The position numbers were made by a program, and so were the translations under genes. The notes below the pieces were generated by a model, which worked only from the letters and a program-made list of their open reading frames with translations, searched no databases and was not told the origin of the DNA. A stretch of DNA of 51,838 nucleotides, from the NCBI GenBank assembly GCA_945905765.1, contig CAMDPZ010000007.1, positions 1 to 51,838 on the forward strand. The letters run 5' to 3'. Origin of the DNA: Nitrospira lenta. GTDB taxonomy: Bacteria > Nitrospirota > Nitrospiria > Nitrospirales > Nitrospiraceae. Below are positions 33,797 to 41,821 of this stretch, piece after piece (the first letter of the stretch is position 1; each line of letters opens with the position of its first letter).

Positions 33797-34495
33797 CTAG
33801 CCGTTCCATCTGTGGCCTGGCGCGAAAAACGGCACGTCCCGTCGTTTGAACGGACCAATCAGCGCCATCCCTGCCAGGAACCCTCCGATATGGGCGAAGA
33901 AGGCCACGCCTCCTCCCTTACTGCCGATACTCATACCCCCGCTGAAGAGTTGCATCACGAACCACATACCGAGAACGAACCCCGCTGCCACTTTCGTGAT
34001 GCCCAAGCCTGGTATCAAGACCAGGACGCGAGCTCGCGGGAACAATAATAGATACGCGCCTAAGACACCGGAAATGGCGCCGCTGGCTCCGATCATGGGA
34101 ACCGTCGACGAGGGATCGGTGAGGGCGTGGCTCAAGGCGGCGAGGATGCCGCACGCGAGATAGAACAGGGCATATTTCACGTGGCCCATGACGTCTTCGA
34201 TATTGTTCCCGAAGACCCAGAGGTACAGCATATTGCCGATGAGGTGCATCCAGCCGCCGTGGAGAAACATGCTGGTGAACAGGGTCGCATAGGCGGGAAT
34301 GGCCACGACCGTTTCCGGAAGGTTGGCTTGCCCGAACAGGAGGGCCGGGATCGCCCCGTATTGAAAGGCAAAGCTGTTGTCCGGTCCGGCAGGGAGGCTG
34401 ATCTGATAGAGAAAGACGAGGACGCAGGCCACAATGGACGCGATCGTGACCACCGGCGTCAGGTCGGTCGGATTATCGTCGTGCAGGGGTATCAC
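33797..34495 (-). CDS. Rhomboid-family intramembrane serine protease
   Basis: 232 residues with six or more membrane helices. The catalytic dyad is S138 in GASGAISGVLG and H202 in FFAHIGGF; the HGGWMHLIGN loop (about 79-88) is also a family motif. The start is a GTG giving (M)IPLHDDNP, the customary beginning of this rhomboid subgroup; the longer frame upstream only runs across the DHH gene. It follows that gene after 4 bp. Substrates unknown. Confidence 0.9.
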   Translation of the reverse strand: MIPLHDDNPTDLTPVVTIASIVACVLVFLYQISLPAGPDNSFAFQYGAIPALLFGQANLPETVVAIPAYATLFTSMFLHGGWMHLIGNMLYLWVFGNNIEDVMGHVKYALFYLACGILAALSHALTDPSSTVPMIGASGAISGVLGAYLLLFPRARVLVLIPGLGITKVAAGFVLGMWFVMQLFSGGMSIGSKGGGVAFFAHIGGFLAGMALIGPFKRRDVPFFAPGHRWNG

Positions 34496-34499
34496 GGTG

Positions 34500-35399
34500 T
34501 CATGACGGGGAGGGAGGTCTGCGACGGTCGATGACTTCCCGCGGCAGCGCCGGATTATCCGGCAAGGTGCCATCGGGGCCCAGCAGGACGGAGAACCCCG
34601 CCGCATGCGTATGGCCTCCGCCACCGAAGGAGGCGGCGATGGCCCCCACGTCCGCTCCGTCCTCGCGCGAACGCATGCTGTAATAGCGGCGGCCATCGCG
34701 GTCGTGCCACATGACGCAGAACGGATGTTGCGCGGAGAGCCGCTCGCCGACTTGACTGGTCAAGATCGCGGTTTGGACCGAGGGCACGATGGCTCCCTGA
34801 AAATCGATCAAGGTCGCCTGCGCCGCCAGTTTGCTCACGAGTTCGTTTTCATACCGGAGGATGGCGCGTCCCTCCTGCTCCAGATCTTTTTGCTGGAAGT
34901 TGCTCCAGAGTTGGTAATCGAAGGGGTGGGAGGCCAGGGCCGCGCTGATTTCACGGCTGGAGGGGAGGGCCCAGGTCCAAAGGTCTTTGTCTTGGATATA
35001 GTTGAGGAGCCAGGGCGCCGGCTGATCGTGCGCCCATTCCCAGGCCAGAACCGCGCCGGACTTTTTCATATCGAAGTAGGCATAGGGAAGGCCGGCCAGG
35101 GCCTTCTCTGCGGTGATGTGGTGATCGAGAACCAGCAGGGCCTTAGTTTGAGCGGCGAGAGCGTCCAGCGTTTCGCGGGCATAGCTGAAGTCTACGATGA
35201 CGACTCGTTGATCTTCGAGTCCGGCAGGAAGAGGATTCCCATGTTTGACGGGAATGAATCGAGCCGTAGGGAACCGTTTCCAGATCGCCCAGGCTGCGCC
35301 GAATCCATCGGCGCATTCCGCGTGATAGAGGACGACGGTAGGAGGATCGGCGAATGGGTGTTGTGCACGGGAGCCAGCCATTGATGCGGAGCATACCAT
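34500..35399 (-). CDS. DHH/DHHA1-family phosphoesterase-like protein
   Basis: 299 residues. The N-terminal part resembles the DHH superfamily in YHAECADGFGAAW, VDFSY and LVLDHH (92-94), metal-binding motifs of phosphoesterases such as RecJ, NrnA and oligoribonucleases. The C-terminal DHHA1 part has GGGGHTHAAGF. Substrate could be small nucleic acid, cyclic dinucleotide products or polyphosphate-like; no more can be said. An ATG six codons in (35381) is an alternative start. Operon with the rhomboid gene. Confidence 0.82.
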   Translation of the reverse strand: MVCSASMAGSRAQHPFADPPTVVLYHAECADGFGAAWAIWKRFPTARFIPVKHGNPLPAGLEDQRVVIVDFSYARETLDALAAQTKALLVLDHHITAEKALAGLPYAYFDMKKSGAVLAWEWAHDQPAPWLLNYIQDKDLWTWALPSSREISAALASHPFDYQLWSNFQQKDLEQEGRAILRYENELVSKLAAQATLIDFQGAIVPSVQTAILTSQVGERLSAQHPFCVMWHDRDGRRYYSMRSREDGADVGAIAASFGGGGHTHAAGFSVLLGPDGTLPDNPALPREVIDRRRPPSPS

Positions 35400-35436
35400 G
35401 TGCTTCGTCGAGACTAAAGCGTCTTCCTCCGCGGGC

Positions 35437-36480
35437 TTAGAGTTTATTGAGGTGATCGATCAGTTGCCGCAACCGGCTTGCGCTCTGGCGGTTGGAGGCA
35501 AAGACCAAACGAGGCAAGTTTCTGAGATTCGGTTCGTCGAGTTCTTCCGGAAGGGCCGCGCGCAGCTCAAAGGTCCCCTCGGATAACAGATCGCCGAAGC
35601 TCTGATGAAGGCCCGCCACCTGCTCGAGGGAGAGGCCTGTTTTGAGTCGCATGGCCAATTGCCGTCCGACATACCGCATGGAATGGAATCGGCGGTAGAA
35701 CGTGTGGATTTCCTCGATGGCTTCGTCCACAGACGTGGTGATCTTGAACAGGCTGAGATCTTCCTGGTTGATCAGTTTCCTGGCCAGGAGCTGTTTGGTC
35801 ACGAAGGCATACCAGTCGTCCCAATAGTCGCAGCCGGGCGCTTGGAGGCAGACGATCGGCTGGGGGTCGCTCTTGCCGGTTTGGGCGAGGGTCAAAATTT
35901 CAAACCCTTCGTCATGGGTGCCGAAGCCGCCGGGAAAGAGCGCGATCGCGTTCGCTTCTTTCTGGAAGATCAGTTTGCGGGTGAAGAAGTATTTGAATGT
36001 GACGAGCTTCGGGTCGTCGGCGATGGTTCGATTCGGGCCCTGCTCGAAGGGCAGCATGATATTGACCCCGAAGCTGTTCTCCCGGCCCGCGCCCTCCTGG
36101 CAGGCGCGCATGATTCCGTCGGCTCCGCCGGTAATGACCATGAACCCTTCTTCGACGATTCGACGGGAAAACCGGGCGGCCATTTCGTAATTCGGATCGT
36201 CCGTGGCGGTGCGGGCCGAGCCGAAGATGCTGATCTTGCGCCGGTCGCGGTAGTCGTGGAAGACGTGGAAGGCGTGCCGGAGTTCCTTGACGGCGCGGTT
36301 GACGATCTTGAGATCCAGGGCGTCCAGATGGGAATCGTGGAGCCGGAGCGTCCCGGCCAGGAGTTCTTTCATGATCGCGGCTTGAAGGTCGTAGTCCGGG
36401 CGATCGAGCAGGGTGCGAATTTGGCTGAGTAATTCGTCGCGCGAGGGCAGAGTGCGGGAACGGCTCGTAGAAGTTTTCAT
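35437..36480 (-). CDS. LOG-family (TIGR00730-type) nucleotide phosphoribohydrolase-like protein
   Basis: 347 residues. The Rossmann-like core carries GSAR (87-90), ITGGADGIM and the family signature PGGFGTHDEGFE at 183-194 (PGGxGTxxE). Family members cleave nucleotide monophosphates at the glycosidic bond (LOG, PpnN). The extra N- and C-terminal helical regions (about 80 and 100 residues) make it PpnN-like in size rather than the short cytokinin-activating type. Possibly a nucleotide salvage or stress enzyme. Confidence 0.82.
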   Translation of the reverse strand: MKTSTSRSRTLPSRDELLSQIRTLLDRPDYDLQAAIMKELLAGTLRLHDSHLDALDLKIVNRAVKELRHAFHVFHDYRDRRKISIFGSARTATDDPNYEMAARFSRRIVEEGFMVITGGADGIMRACQEGAGRENSFGVNIMLPFEQGPNRTIADDPKLVTFKYFFTRKLIFQKEANAIALFPGGFGTHDEGFEILTLAQTGKSDPQPIVCLQAPGCDYWDDWYAFVTKQLLARKLINQEDLSLFKITTSVDEAIEEIHTFYRRFHSMRYVGRQLAMRLKTGLSLEQVAGLHQSFGDLLSEGTFELRAALPEELDEPNLRNLPRLVFASNRQSASRLRQLIDHLNKL

Positions 36481-36572
36481 GGGGTCATCCCTATGCGATG
36501 AGGGTCAGTGACTCTGGGAAAACTCTAGCAGCTGATTGCGGATCGGTCAAAGGAATGGAGAAAATCTGCCCG

Positions 36573-37349
36573 TCAGGAGCGGCTGGGGGTCGCGGGCATG
36601 GTTTGAAGCGCCCAGGCCCTGATGCGGGTGAGGTTGGAGGAGGTGAGGTCTGTGAACTGCACATCGACATGCCAGGCGCGGGGCTCCGGTGAGGCCTCGG
36701 CCTGTTCTGTTTCTGGATTCTCGCAGGCCAGCACCTTCCCGTGAATGGTCAGGGGCGTGTTTTGGCCTGAGATGGAAAAGGCGAGCACGACGTTCGTCTT
36801 GGGCGTGAGTCTCGTCGCCGATTCGATCAAGGCGCCGACATGGTTCAGCTGGATGATCATGGCGTTATAGTTGAGTCCCTGCGCCAGGGCCGGGCCTGGG
36901 ACACTCACCACGACGGGGATCCTCGCAACATGTCTGGGCGGGCTGAGCATCAGGTCTTGCGCGCTCAGCACCCCGATCGGCTGGCTCTGTTTTGTGACGA
37001 TCAGGAGGGAGGCGCCGGTCTCCAACATGAGAGTTGAGGCTTCTGACAGGGCTTGATCGTGCTCGATGAATTGAACCGGGCGAGTCATGATGTCCCGGAC
37101 TTCGATGTCGTGCGGTTCGAGCCCCTGCGCGACGACTTTTTTCACAATGTCGGTCGCGGTCATGAGGCCGAATTGCGCGTCGGTATCCTTGATCAGAAGG
37201 CAGGGGGCCTGTTCTTGTTCGAGCAACAGGGCCGCTTCGCTGACGGAGAGATCTCCGGGAATTTGCACGACGCCTGGTGTCATCATATGGGCAATCACAG
37301 TTGGTATCAGATGTGTAGCCTTGGAGGGCTTGTTCTGGGCATCCGGCAT
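36573..37349 (-). CDS. Two CBS domains fused to a PilZ-like domain
   Basis: 258 residues. CBS repeats lie at about 20-75 and 82-140 (MMTPGVVQIPGDLSVSEAALL and DIMTRPVQFIEHDQALSEAS), which usually bind adenine nucleotides. A PilZ-like domain follows; it has the RxxxR element (RHVAR), but the second c-di-GMP motif is degenerate (QLNHVG). The GAGG upstream and family alignment support the start MPDAQNKPS, 11 codons inside the longest frame. It may integrate energy state with c-di-GMP signalling; the target is unknown. Confidence 0.8.
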   Translation of the reverse strand: MPDAQNKPSKATHLIPTVIAHMMTPGVVQIPGDLSVSEAALLLEQEQAPCLLIKDTDAQFGLMTATDIVKKVVAQGLEPHDIEVRDIMTRPVQFIEHDQALSEASTLMLETGASLLIVTKQSQPIGVLSAQDLMLSPPRHVARIPVVVSVPGPALAQGLNYNAMIIQLNHVGALIESATRLTPKTNVVLAFSISGQNTPLTIHGKVLACENPETEQAEASPEPRAWHVDVQFTDLTSSNLTRIRAWALQTMPATPSRS

Positions 37350-37461
37350 GGGTGTCACACCTCTTCCGACTCGCGTCCGCACGATTCGTGAGGGTTCCGC
37401 CCCCGGCGATGTCAGCCAAGTATAGCAGACGGGGCGTTCGCGTCCGGGACCGAGGCGTTCC

Positions 37462-37491
37462 TTGTCAAACCAGGGGTTTGGCGAATAGACT
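37462..37491 (+). promoter_or_regulatory. Candidate promoter of the MNIO-like gene
   Basis: TTGTCA, 18 bp, TAGACT, ending only 10 bp before the ATG, so the transcript would have almost no leader; no Shine-Dalgarno is seen, in line with near-leaderless translation. Confidence 0.45.
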
Positions 37492-37501
37492 AGAATGATT
37501 C

Positions 37502-39010
37502 ATGGACCAATACAAGAATAGATCGATGGGCAATCACGACGCGATGCAACAGGATTTTCAACGCCGCCTCAGGTCGATTCCCCCGCAGGGGATGGGCCTG
37601 TCGGTCGATGTCTATTCCCCCGATCTGTTCGAACTGATGGCGCAGCTCAAGGAGCGAGGACTCAGGCCGAACTATCTGGAAGTTTTTAAGGCGACGACGA
37701 CCGCCCTGAGCGTGGTTCGGCAGGCGCTGCCAGATCTGGCGCTGGCCTATCACGGGGAAGGCCTCTGGATTACCCAGCCGGACGTGCAGGGGTCGCCGTT
37801 CTTTCAACAGGATGTCGATGAGATGGTCACGCAGCTTCATTGTATACAGAGTCTCTGGCTGAATCATGAATGTGCGATGAAGCAGCTGGCAGGCTATTCG
37901 TTCGGCACCTATGTGCCACCGTTGTATACGACGCTGAGCGCCGAAGTGGTGGCAGCCAATATCGCGACGGTGCAGCAGGCGATGGATCGACAGGGTGCCC
38001 GCGCGGACGGGACCGCGCCGCTGTTTCTTTTGGAGCTGCCGCCGCTTACCTATTTTTCAGCTGGCCGGATCACGATTCCTCATTTTTTCAGGCTGGTGAC
38101 AGATCTTGTGCCCTGCGGTCTTGTCTTGGACATCGGGCACCTCTGGACAGTCTATCGCTATACAGCGGTCAGCCGACGGATGTCCCTTGAGCAATTTGTC
38201 AGGGAATTTCTCGACGAGTTTCCTTTGGAGCGGGTGGTCGAAATTCATGTGGCAGGCTTGGCCTGTCATGAGTCGGCCGGTGAGGCGGAGTTGGGAGCAG
38301 AGCCTCCAGCCTGGCTGGATGCCCATGCAGCGCCGATTCCCTCGGTCCTCTTTACGATGCTCGAACAGGTCCTGGCCCATCACAATCTCGTAAGCTTGAG
38401 GGCTGTGGCGCTGGAAGTGGACACCAAGCCGATCGAGACGATTGTGGAAGAATATGCAGAGGCGGTCCGGCGTTTCGACTCTGCCGTTCAGCGGACGATG
38501 GCGCAAGGGATGGGCGCTGAACGGATGGATCGGATGTTGCCGTCTGGCTCAACCCAAGAGCCGGTCAGCCAATCCGCTCGGCAACAGCTGCGTGACGACT
38601 ATGGTCTCTATGCGAAAATTATTTCCGGGCAAGTTCCTGTGACAGGACAGGACTGGCAGGAAGCGGCGGAAGATCGGACGGGACTCATGTCCTACCGCAC
38701 GACCTATCTGCCCTACGAGATCCTCCATTGGGGTGGCGATCTGAGCGAAATGTTTCCGCAGACTTGCCGGTTGTTAGCGGCGCGAGGCGTCGATCTGGCC
38801 GAGTTCGTGGCTTTCTGGTTTCGCGCGCCCCGTCCCCTCACCGAGTCCTACGATTTTTTCCTGCTCAAGATCGAACGGTTCATCGAATTTGTGGCGGAGG
38901 TTGCGCCAGAGGCGCTGGCCTGCGTCGAAAAGGAAAGTGCGGTGCTGAGGCAGGCCTATGCAGAGGCGAATGAAGTAGTGGGGCCTGTGATGGAGAGGGG
39001 AAGCGCTTGA
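37502..39010 (+). CDS. DUF692/MNIO-like TIM-barrel protein with C-terminal extension
   Basis: 502 residues. The first 330 fit a diverged multinuclear non-heme iron oxidase (MbnB/TglH family) barrel. A family-like ligand set follows in order: H84 (YHGEGLW), H122/E123 (NHE), E178 (LELPP), D210/H213 (LDIGH), H249 (EIHVAG), D273/H275 (LDAHAAP) and E305 (LEVDTKP). Characterised members modify cysteines of ribosomal peptides. The C-terminal 150 residues form a helical domain I do not recognise. No short Cys-rich precursor is seen nearby. The downstream dus gene overlaps by one base (TGATG). Confidence 0.7.
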   Translation: MDQYKNRSMGNHDAMQQDFQRRLRSIPPQGMGLSVDVYSPDLFELMAQLKERGLRPNYLEVFKATTTALSVVRQALPDLALAYHGEGLWITQPDVQGSPFFQQDVDEMVTQLHCIQSLWLNHECAMKQLAGYSFGTYVPPLYTTLSAEVVAANIATVQQAMDRQGARADGTAPLFLLELPPLTYFSAGRITIPHFFRLVTDLVPCGLVLDIGHLWTVYRYTAVSRRMSLEQFVREFLDEFPLERVVEIHVAGLACHESAGEAELGAEPPAWLDAHAAPIPSVLFTMLEQVLAHHNLVSLRAVALEVDTKPIETIVEEYAEAVRRFDSAVQRTMAQGMGAERMDRMLPSGSTQEPVSQSARQQLRDDYGLYAKIISGQVPVTGQDWQEAAEDRTGLMSYRTTYLPYEILHWGGDLSEMFPQTCRLLAARGVDLAEFVAFWFRAPRPLTESYDFFLLKIERFIEFVAEVAPEALACVEKESAVLRQAYAEANEVVGPVMERGSA

Positions 39011-40185
39011 TGAGCTTCTGGCAATCATTGACCGGACCGATCATCGGCATGGCGCCGATGGATGGGGTCACCGATGCGACCTTTCGCCATACTGTGGCGT
39101 TGCAGGGGAAGCCGGATGTCTCCTTCACGGAGTTCACGCATGTGCATGACGTCTGCCGGGGACCGGAGTTCCTGCTGGATTCCCTCGTCTATCATGAGGC
39201 GGAACGGCCGATCGTGGCGCAGCTCTACGGGAAGGATCCGGACCTTTTCTATCAGGCGGCCCATGCCGTCTGTGAGTTGGGGTTCGACGGGTTGGACATC
39301 AATATGGGCTGCCCTTCGCGCAGCGTCGCGTCATCGGGATCTGGCGCAGGGCTGATTCGAACGCCGGACCTGGCCCATGCGATTATGCAGGCCACGCGAC
39401 AGGGGATTGCCGATTGGGCGGCAGGCCAGACCCTTGAGAGCGCGGGGCTTAAGCCAGGTAGAGTCGAGGCCATTCAGCGGATGAACGAGCAGCGGCAGGC
39501 GGCTCGCCCACTCGTTCGCGACGTAATTCCCCTGTCCGTTAAGACCCGCCTCGGCTACGACGTGGCGATCGTCGATCGTTGGATCGAGCATCTCCTCATG
39601 GACCAGCCGGCCGTGATTTCTCTGCATGGCCGCACGTTGCAGCAAATGTATCGAGGGGAGGCGGATTGGAGCGCTATTGCCAGGGCGGCAGAGATTGCTC
39701 GGGGCAGCGGAACCCTCTTGTTCGGCAATGGCGATGTGCATAGCCTTCAGGATGTCGTGCGGCGCGTGCGTGAGACAGGCGTCGATGGTGTGTTGGTGGG
39801 CCGTGCCACTCTTGGCGCTCCTTGGTTCTTTCAGCAGAAAGAGGAGGCGCGAGCCCTGCTGCGGCAGCAGCTCCCTGGCGCGGGGCCTGAGCCGGCCACG
39901 CCGTCACTCGACGCCCGTTTTGAGATGCTGCTCGATCATGCCAGACGGTTTGAGGCTGCCTGTGGAACCGGGCAGTTTAGGCGGATGCGCAAACATCTGG
40001 GGTGGTACTGCAAGGGATTTCCTCATGCAGCCTCGCTCCGGGCTAGCATGGTTCGAGTCTCATCGGCTTCCGATGTGGAGGAGGTGCTGGCGAACTTTCG
40101 CAAGACCTGCGCGACGCTCCCCGATGTTCCAGACCAGCTGCCGTTCGAACCCTTTGCTTCGACGCAACCCTTTCCGGTTCTATAG
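39010..40185 (+). CDS. dus: tRNA-dihydrouridine synthase family protein
   Basis: 391 residues, FMN-dependent reduction of uridines in tRNA. TIM barrel with GMAPMDGVTD at the start, the catalytic C101 in INMGCPSR, RLGYD, ISLHGRT and FGNGDV; the C-terminal helical RNA-binding domain has FRRMRKHLGWYCKGFP. An insertion of about 50 residues (around 120-175) separates the Cys loop from the next strand, making it longer than E. coli Dus (about 320). It probably belongs to the DusB-like group. ATG overlaps the upstream stop. Confidence 0.9.
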   Translation: MSFWQSLTGPIIGMAPMDGVTDATFRHTVALQGKPDVSFTEFTHVHDVCRGPEFLLDSLVYHEAERPIVAQLYGKDPDLFYQAAHAVCELGFDGLDINMGCPSRSVASSGSGAGLIRTPDLAHAIMQATRQGIADWAAGQTLESAGLKPGRVEAIQRMNEQRQAARPLVRDVIPLSVKTRLGYDVAIVDRWIEHLLMDQPAVISLHGRTLQQMYRGEADWSAIARAAEIARGSGTLLFGNGDVHSLQDVVRRVRETGVDGVLVGRATLGAPWFFQQKEEARALLRQQLPGAGPEPATPSLDARFEMLLDHARRFEAACGTGQFRRMRKHLGWYCKGFPHAASLRASMVRVSSASDVEEVLANFRKTCATLPDVPDQLPFEPFASTQPFPVL

Positions 40186-40818
40186 ATGACACTCATTCTG
40201 GCCTCCACCTCTCCGCGCCGCCGCGAGTTACTCGCCCTGCTTGGTATTCCGTTCGATGTGCAGAGTCCCTCGTTCGAGGAGCGGTTGGAGCCTGGCCGGA
40301 CCGCAAGCGAGCAGGTGCAGGATTTCGCGCAGGGCAAGGCCAGATCTGTGGCGCAGCAGAGGCCTGAGGCCGTCGTGCTGGGGAGCGATACGGTGATCGA
40401 GCTGGATCATGAGGTGCTGGGGAAGCCGGCCGATCTGGCGGAGGCCCGTTCGATGCTCCGGTGCCTGGCTGGCCGTGACCATCGAGTCCTCACGTCGGTC
40501 GCGCTCGTCTGTTCATCCCGCGCGATCGACCAGGTCGCCTTGTCCGCAGCCGTCGTGAAGATGAAGCCCTACGATGAGCGAGCGCACGAGGACTACCTGG
40601 CGACAGGAGAAAGTCTCGGCAAGGCTGGGGCCTATTCGATTCAGGGAGCAGGCGGTAACTTGATCGAGTCCATCGACGGTGACTTTTTGACTGTGGTCGG
40701 CTTGCCGCTCTGTCTGGTTGCGCGGTTGCTCGCGCAAGCCGGCATGAGCCTGCCGGTCGATCTTGAGGCCCTGTACGCCATGAAGCCCTACCCCAACTGG
40801 ACTCGCTTCTCCGGTTGA
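40186..40818 (+). CDS. maf: Maf-like nucleoside triphosphate pyrophosphatase
   Basis: 210 residues. ASTSPRRRELL at the N-terminus, the FEE motif, LGSDTV and the LGKAGAYSIQG loop identify the Maf/YhdE fold, which hydrolyses non-canonical or selected NTPs. The catalytic aspartate lies in GSDTV. Begins right after the dus stop; last of the MNIO-dus-maf operon. Confidence 0.93.
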   Translation: MTLILASTSPRRRELLALLGIPFDVQSPSFEERLEPGRTASEQVQDFAQGKARSVAQQRPEAVVLGSDTVIELDHEVLGKPADLAEARSMLRCLAGRDHRVLTSVALVCSSRAIDQVALSAAVVKMKPYDERAHEDYLATGESLGKAGAYSIQGAGGNLIESIDGDFLTVVGLPLCLVARLLAQAGMSLPVDLEALYAMKPYPNWTRFSG

Positions 40819-40890
40819 TTGCAAAGGGGGGAGGGTTTTCGTACAATGCCGCCCCATCATTCATTTCTGGTGCTGCGTACGGAGGAAGTT

Positions 40891-41562
40891 ATGATTGTGA
40901 GAGGTCTGACATCTGTGGCGCGAGTCGGTGGCGTCGCCACCTGTGTAGTCGTGGGCCTATTGACGGTCGTCGGTCTTCGTCCGGCCTCGGCCATCGACGT
41001 GAAGCTGTCCCCGGAAGAGGCACAGAAGGCCTTGGAGGCAGGGCGGGCGCCGATGGAGAAGGCCAACAGTCCCGAAGAGGTGAAGAAAATCCTCCAGCAT
41101 GCTTCGATGGTCACAAGGGTCGGAGCCGACCCCGAAAAAGATTCTTGTGGCGCCAGCGCCATCCTCCGGACCAAGCGTTACCGGCTGGAAGCCTTTGGCC
41201 GGCAGGAAGCGGCTGAGTCCAAGAAGCGGAAGACGGATGTGCGCATGCCCGACGAGTTCATCAAGAAAGTCGTGGACATGTCGAATATGGAGATTGAGGT
41301 GCAGCTCTGTGGGGATGACGAATATTTTGCCGAAGGCGCGTTGATCGAGTTGCAGCAGGGCTCCAAAAAGATCAAGCCGATCGATATCGCCGCTGCCGAC
41401 CGTGGCCGCAAGAACGAGGGGAGCGGGCCGGCCTACCGGTCGCGGTTTACTGCGCGGTTTGCCTATGAGAAATTCGATCCCAACGCGGCGTCCGTGTTTG
41501 TCATCAATCTGCAGGACGGAAAAGAAGTGAGAATTCCTGCTGACTTTTCCAAGGTGAAATAG
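40891..41562 (+). CDS. Exported protein of unknown function
   Basis: 223 residues with a clear signal peptide (about 1-35, cleavage near RPASA). The mature part has only two cysteines (DSCGAS, QLCGDD), which might form a disulfide, a helical first half rich in Lys/Glu and a beta-rich second half. No family recognised. GGAGGA precedes the ATG; earlier in-frame starts lack such a site. A hairpin follows the stop. Confidence 0.7.
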   Translation: MIVRGLTSVARVGGVATCVVVGLLTVVGLRPASAIDVKLSPEEAQKALEAGRAPMEKANSPEEVKKILQHASMVTRVGADPEKDSCGASAILRTKRYRLEAFGRQEAAESKKRKTDVRMPDEFIKKVVDMSNMEIEVQLCGDDEYFAEGALIELQQGSKKIKPIDIAAADRGRKNEGSGPAYRSRFTARFAYEKFDPNAASVFVINLQDGKEVRIPADFSKVK

Positions 41563-41576
41563 GTTCCGTTTTTCGG

Positions 41577-41616
41577 TCCTGGCTGATAGGGGGCTCTGGT
41601 CCTCTGTCAGTCAGGA
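41577..41616 (+). terminator. Hairpin after the exported-protein gene
   Basis: TCCTGGCTGATAG and CTGTCAGTCAGGA pair over 13 positions with two wobbles; no long T run follows, so termination efficiency is uncertain. Confidence 0.45.
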
Positions 41617-41692
41617 ATCGTCCTAGCCGCTCCGTCAGTGATCTGGCCCTACCCTTGCATTTTCATTCTGCTCAGTTGCGTGAACCATCCTA

Positions 41693-41755
41693 AAACTGGC
41701 AAATTGGGGCATTTGTACCCAAACTGGCAGGTTTGTCTGTCGCATTTTGCACCAG
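41693..41755. promoter_or_regulatory. Regulatory repeats upstream of the NtrC-type gene
   Basis: AAACTGGCA occurs twice (41693-41701, 41721-41729), followed by the imperfect dyad CTGTCGC-ATTTT-GCACCAG (41737-41755). The half-site CTGTCGC recurs as a perfect dyad at 44337-44355. A sigma-54-like TGGC...GGGGC string at 41697-41710 has the wrong spacing by one base. The elements suggest autoregulation by one of the encoded regulators. Confidence 0.45.
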
Positions 41756-41821
41756 GATGATGGGCTTTCATCGTACCCATAGCCTATTTCTGGATTGTAG
41801 TGATTGAGGGAGGATTGTGGC

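Noticed and set aside
41697-41712. Sigma-54-like sequence TGGCAAATTGGGGCA before the NtrC-type gene
   Set aside because: The GG and GC elements are one base too close; the spacing is strict for sigma-54.
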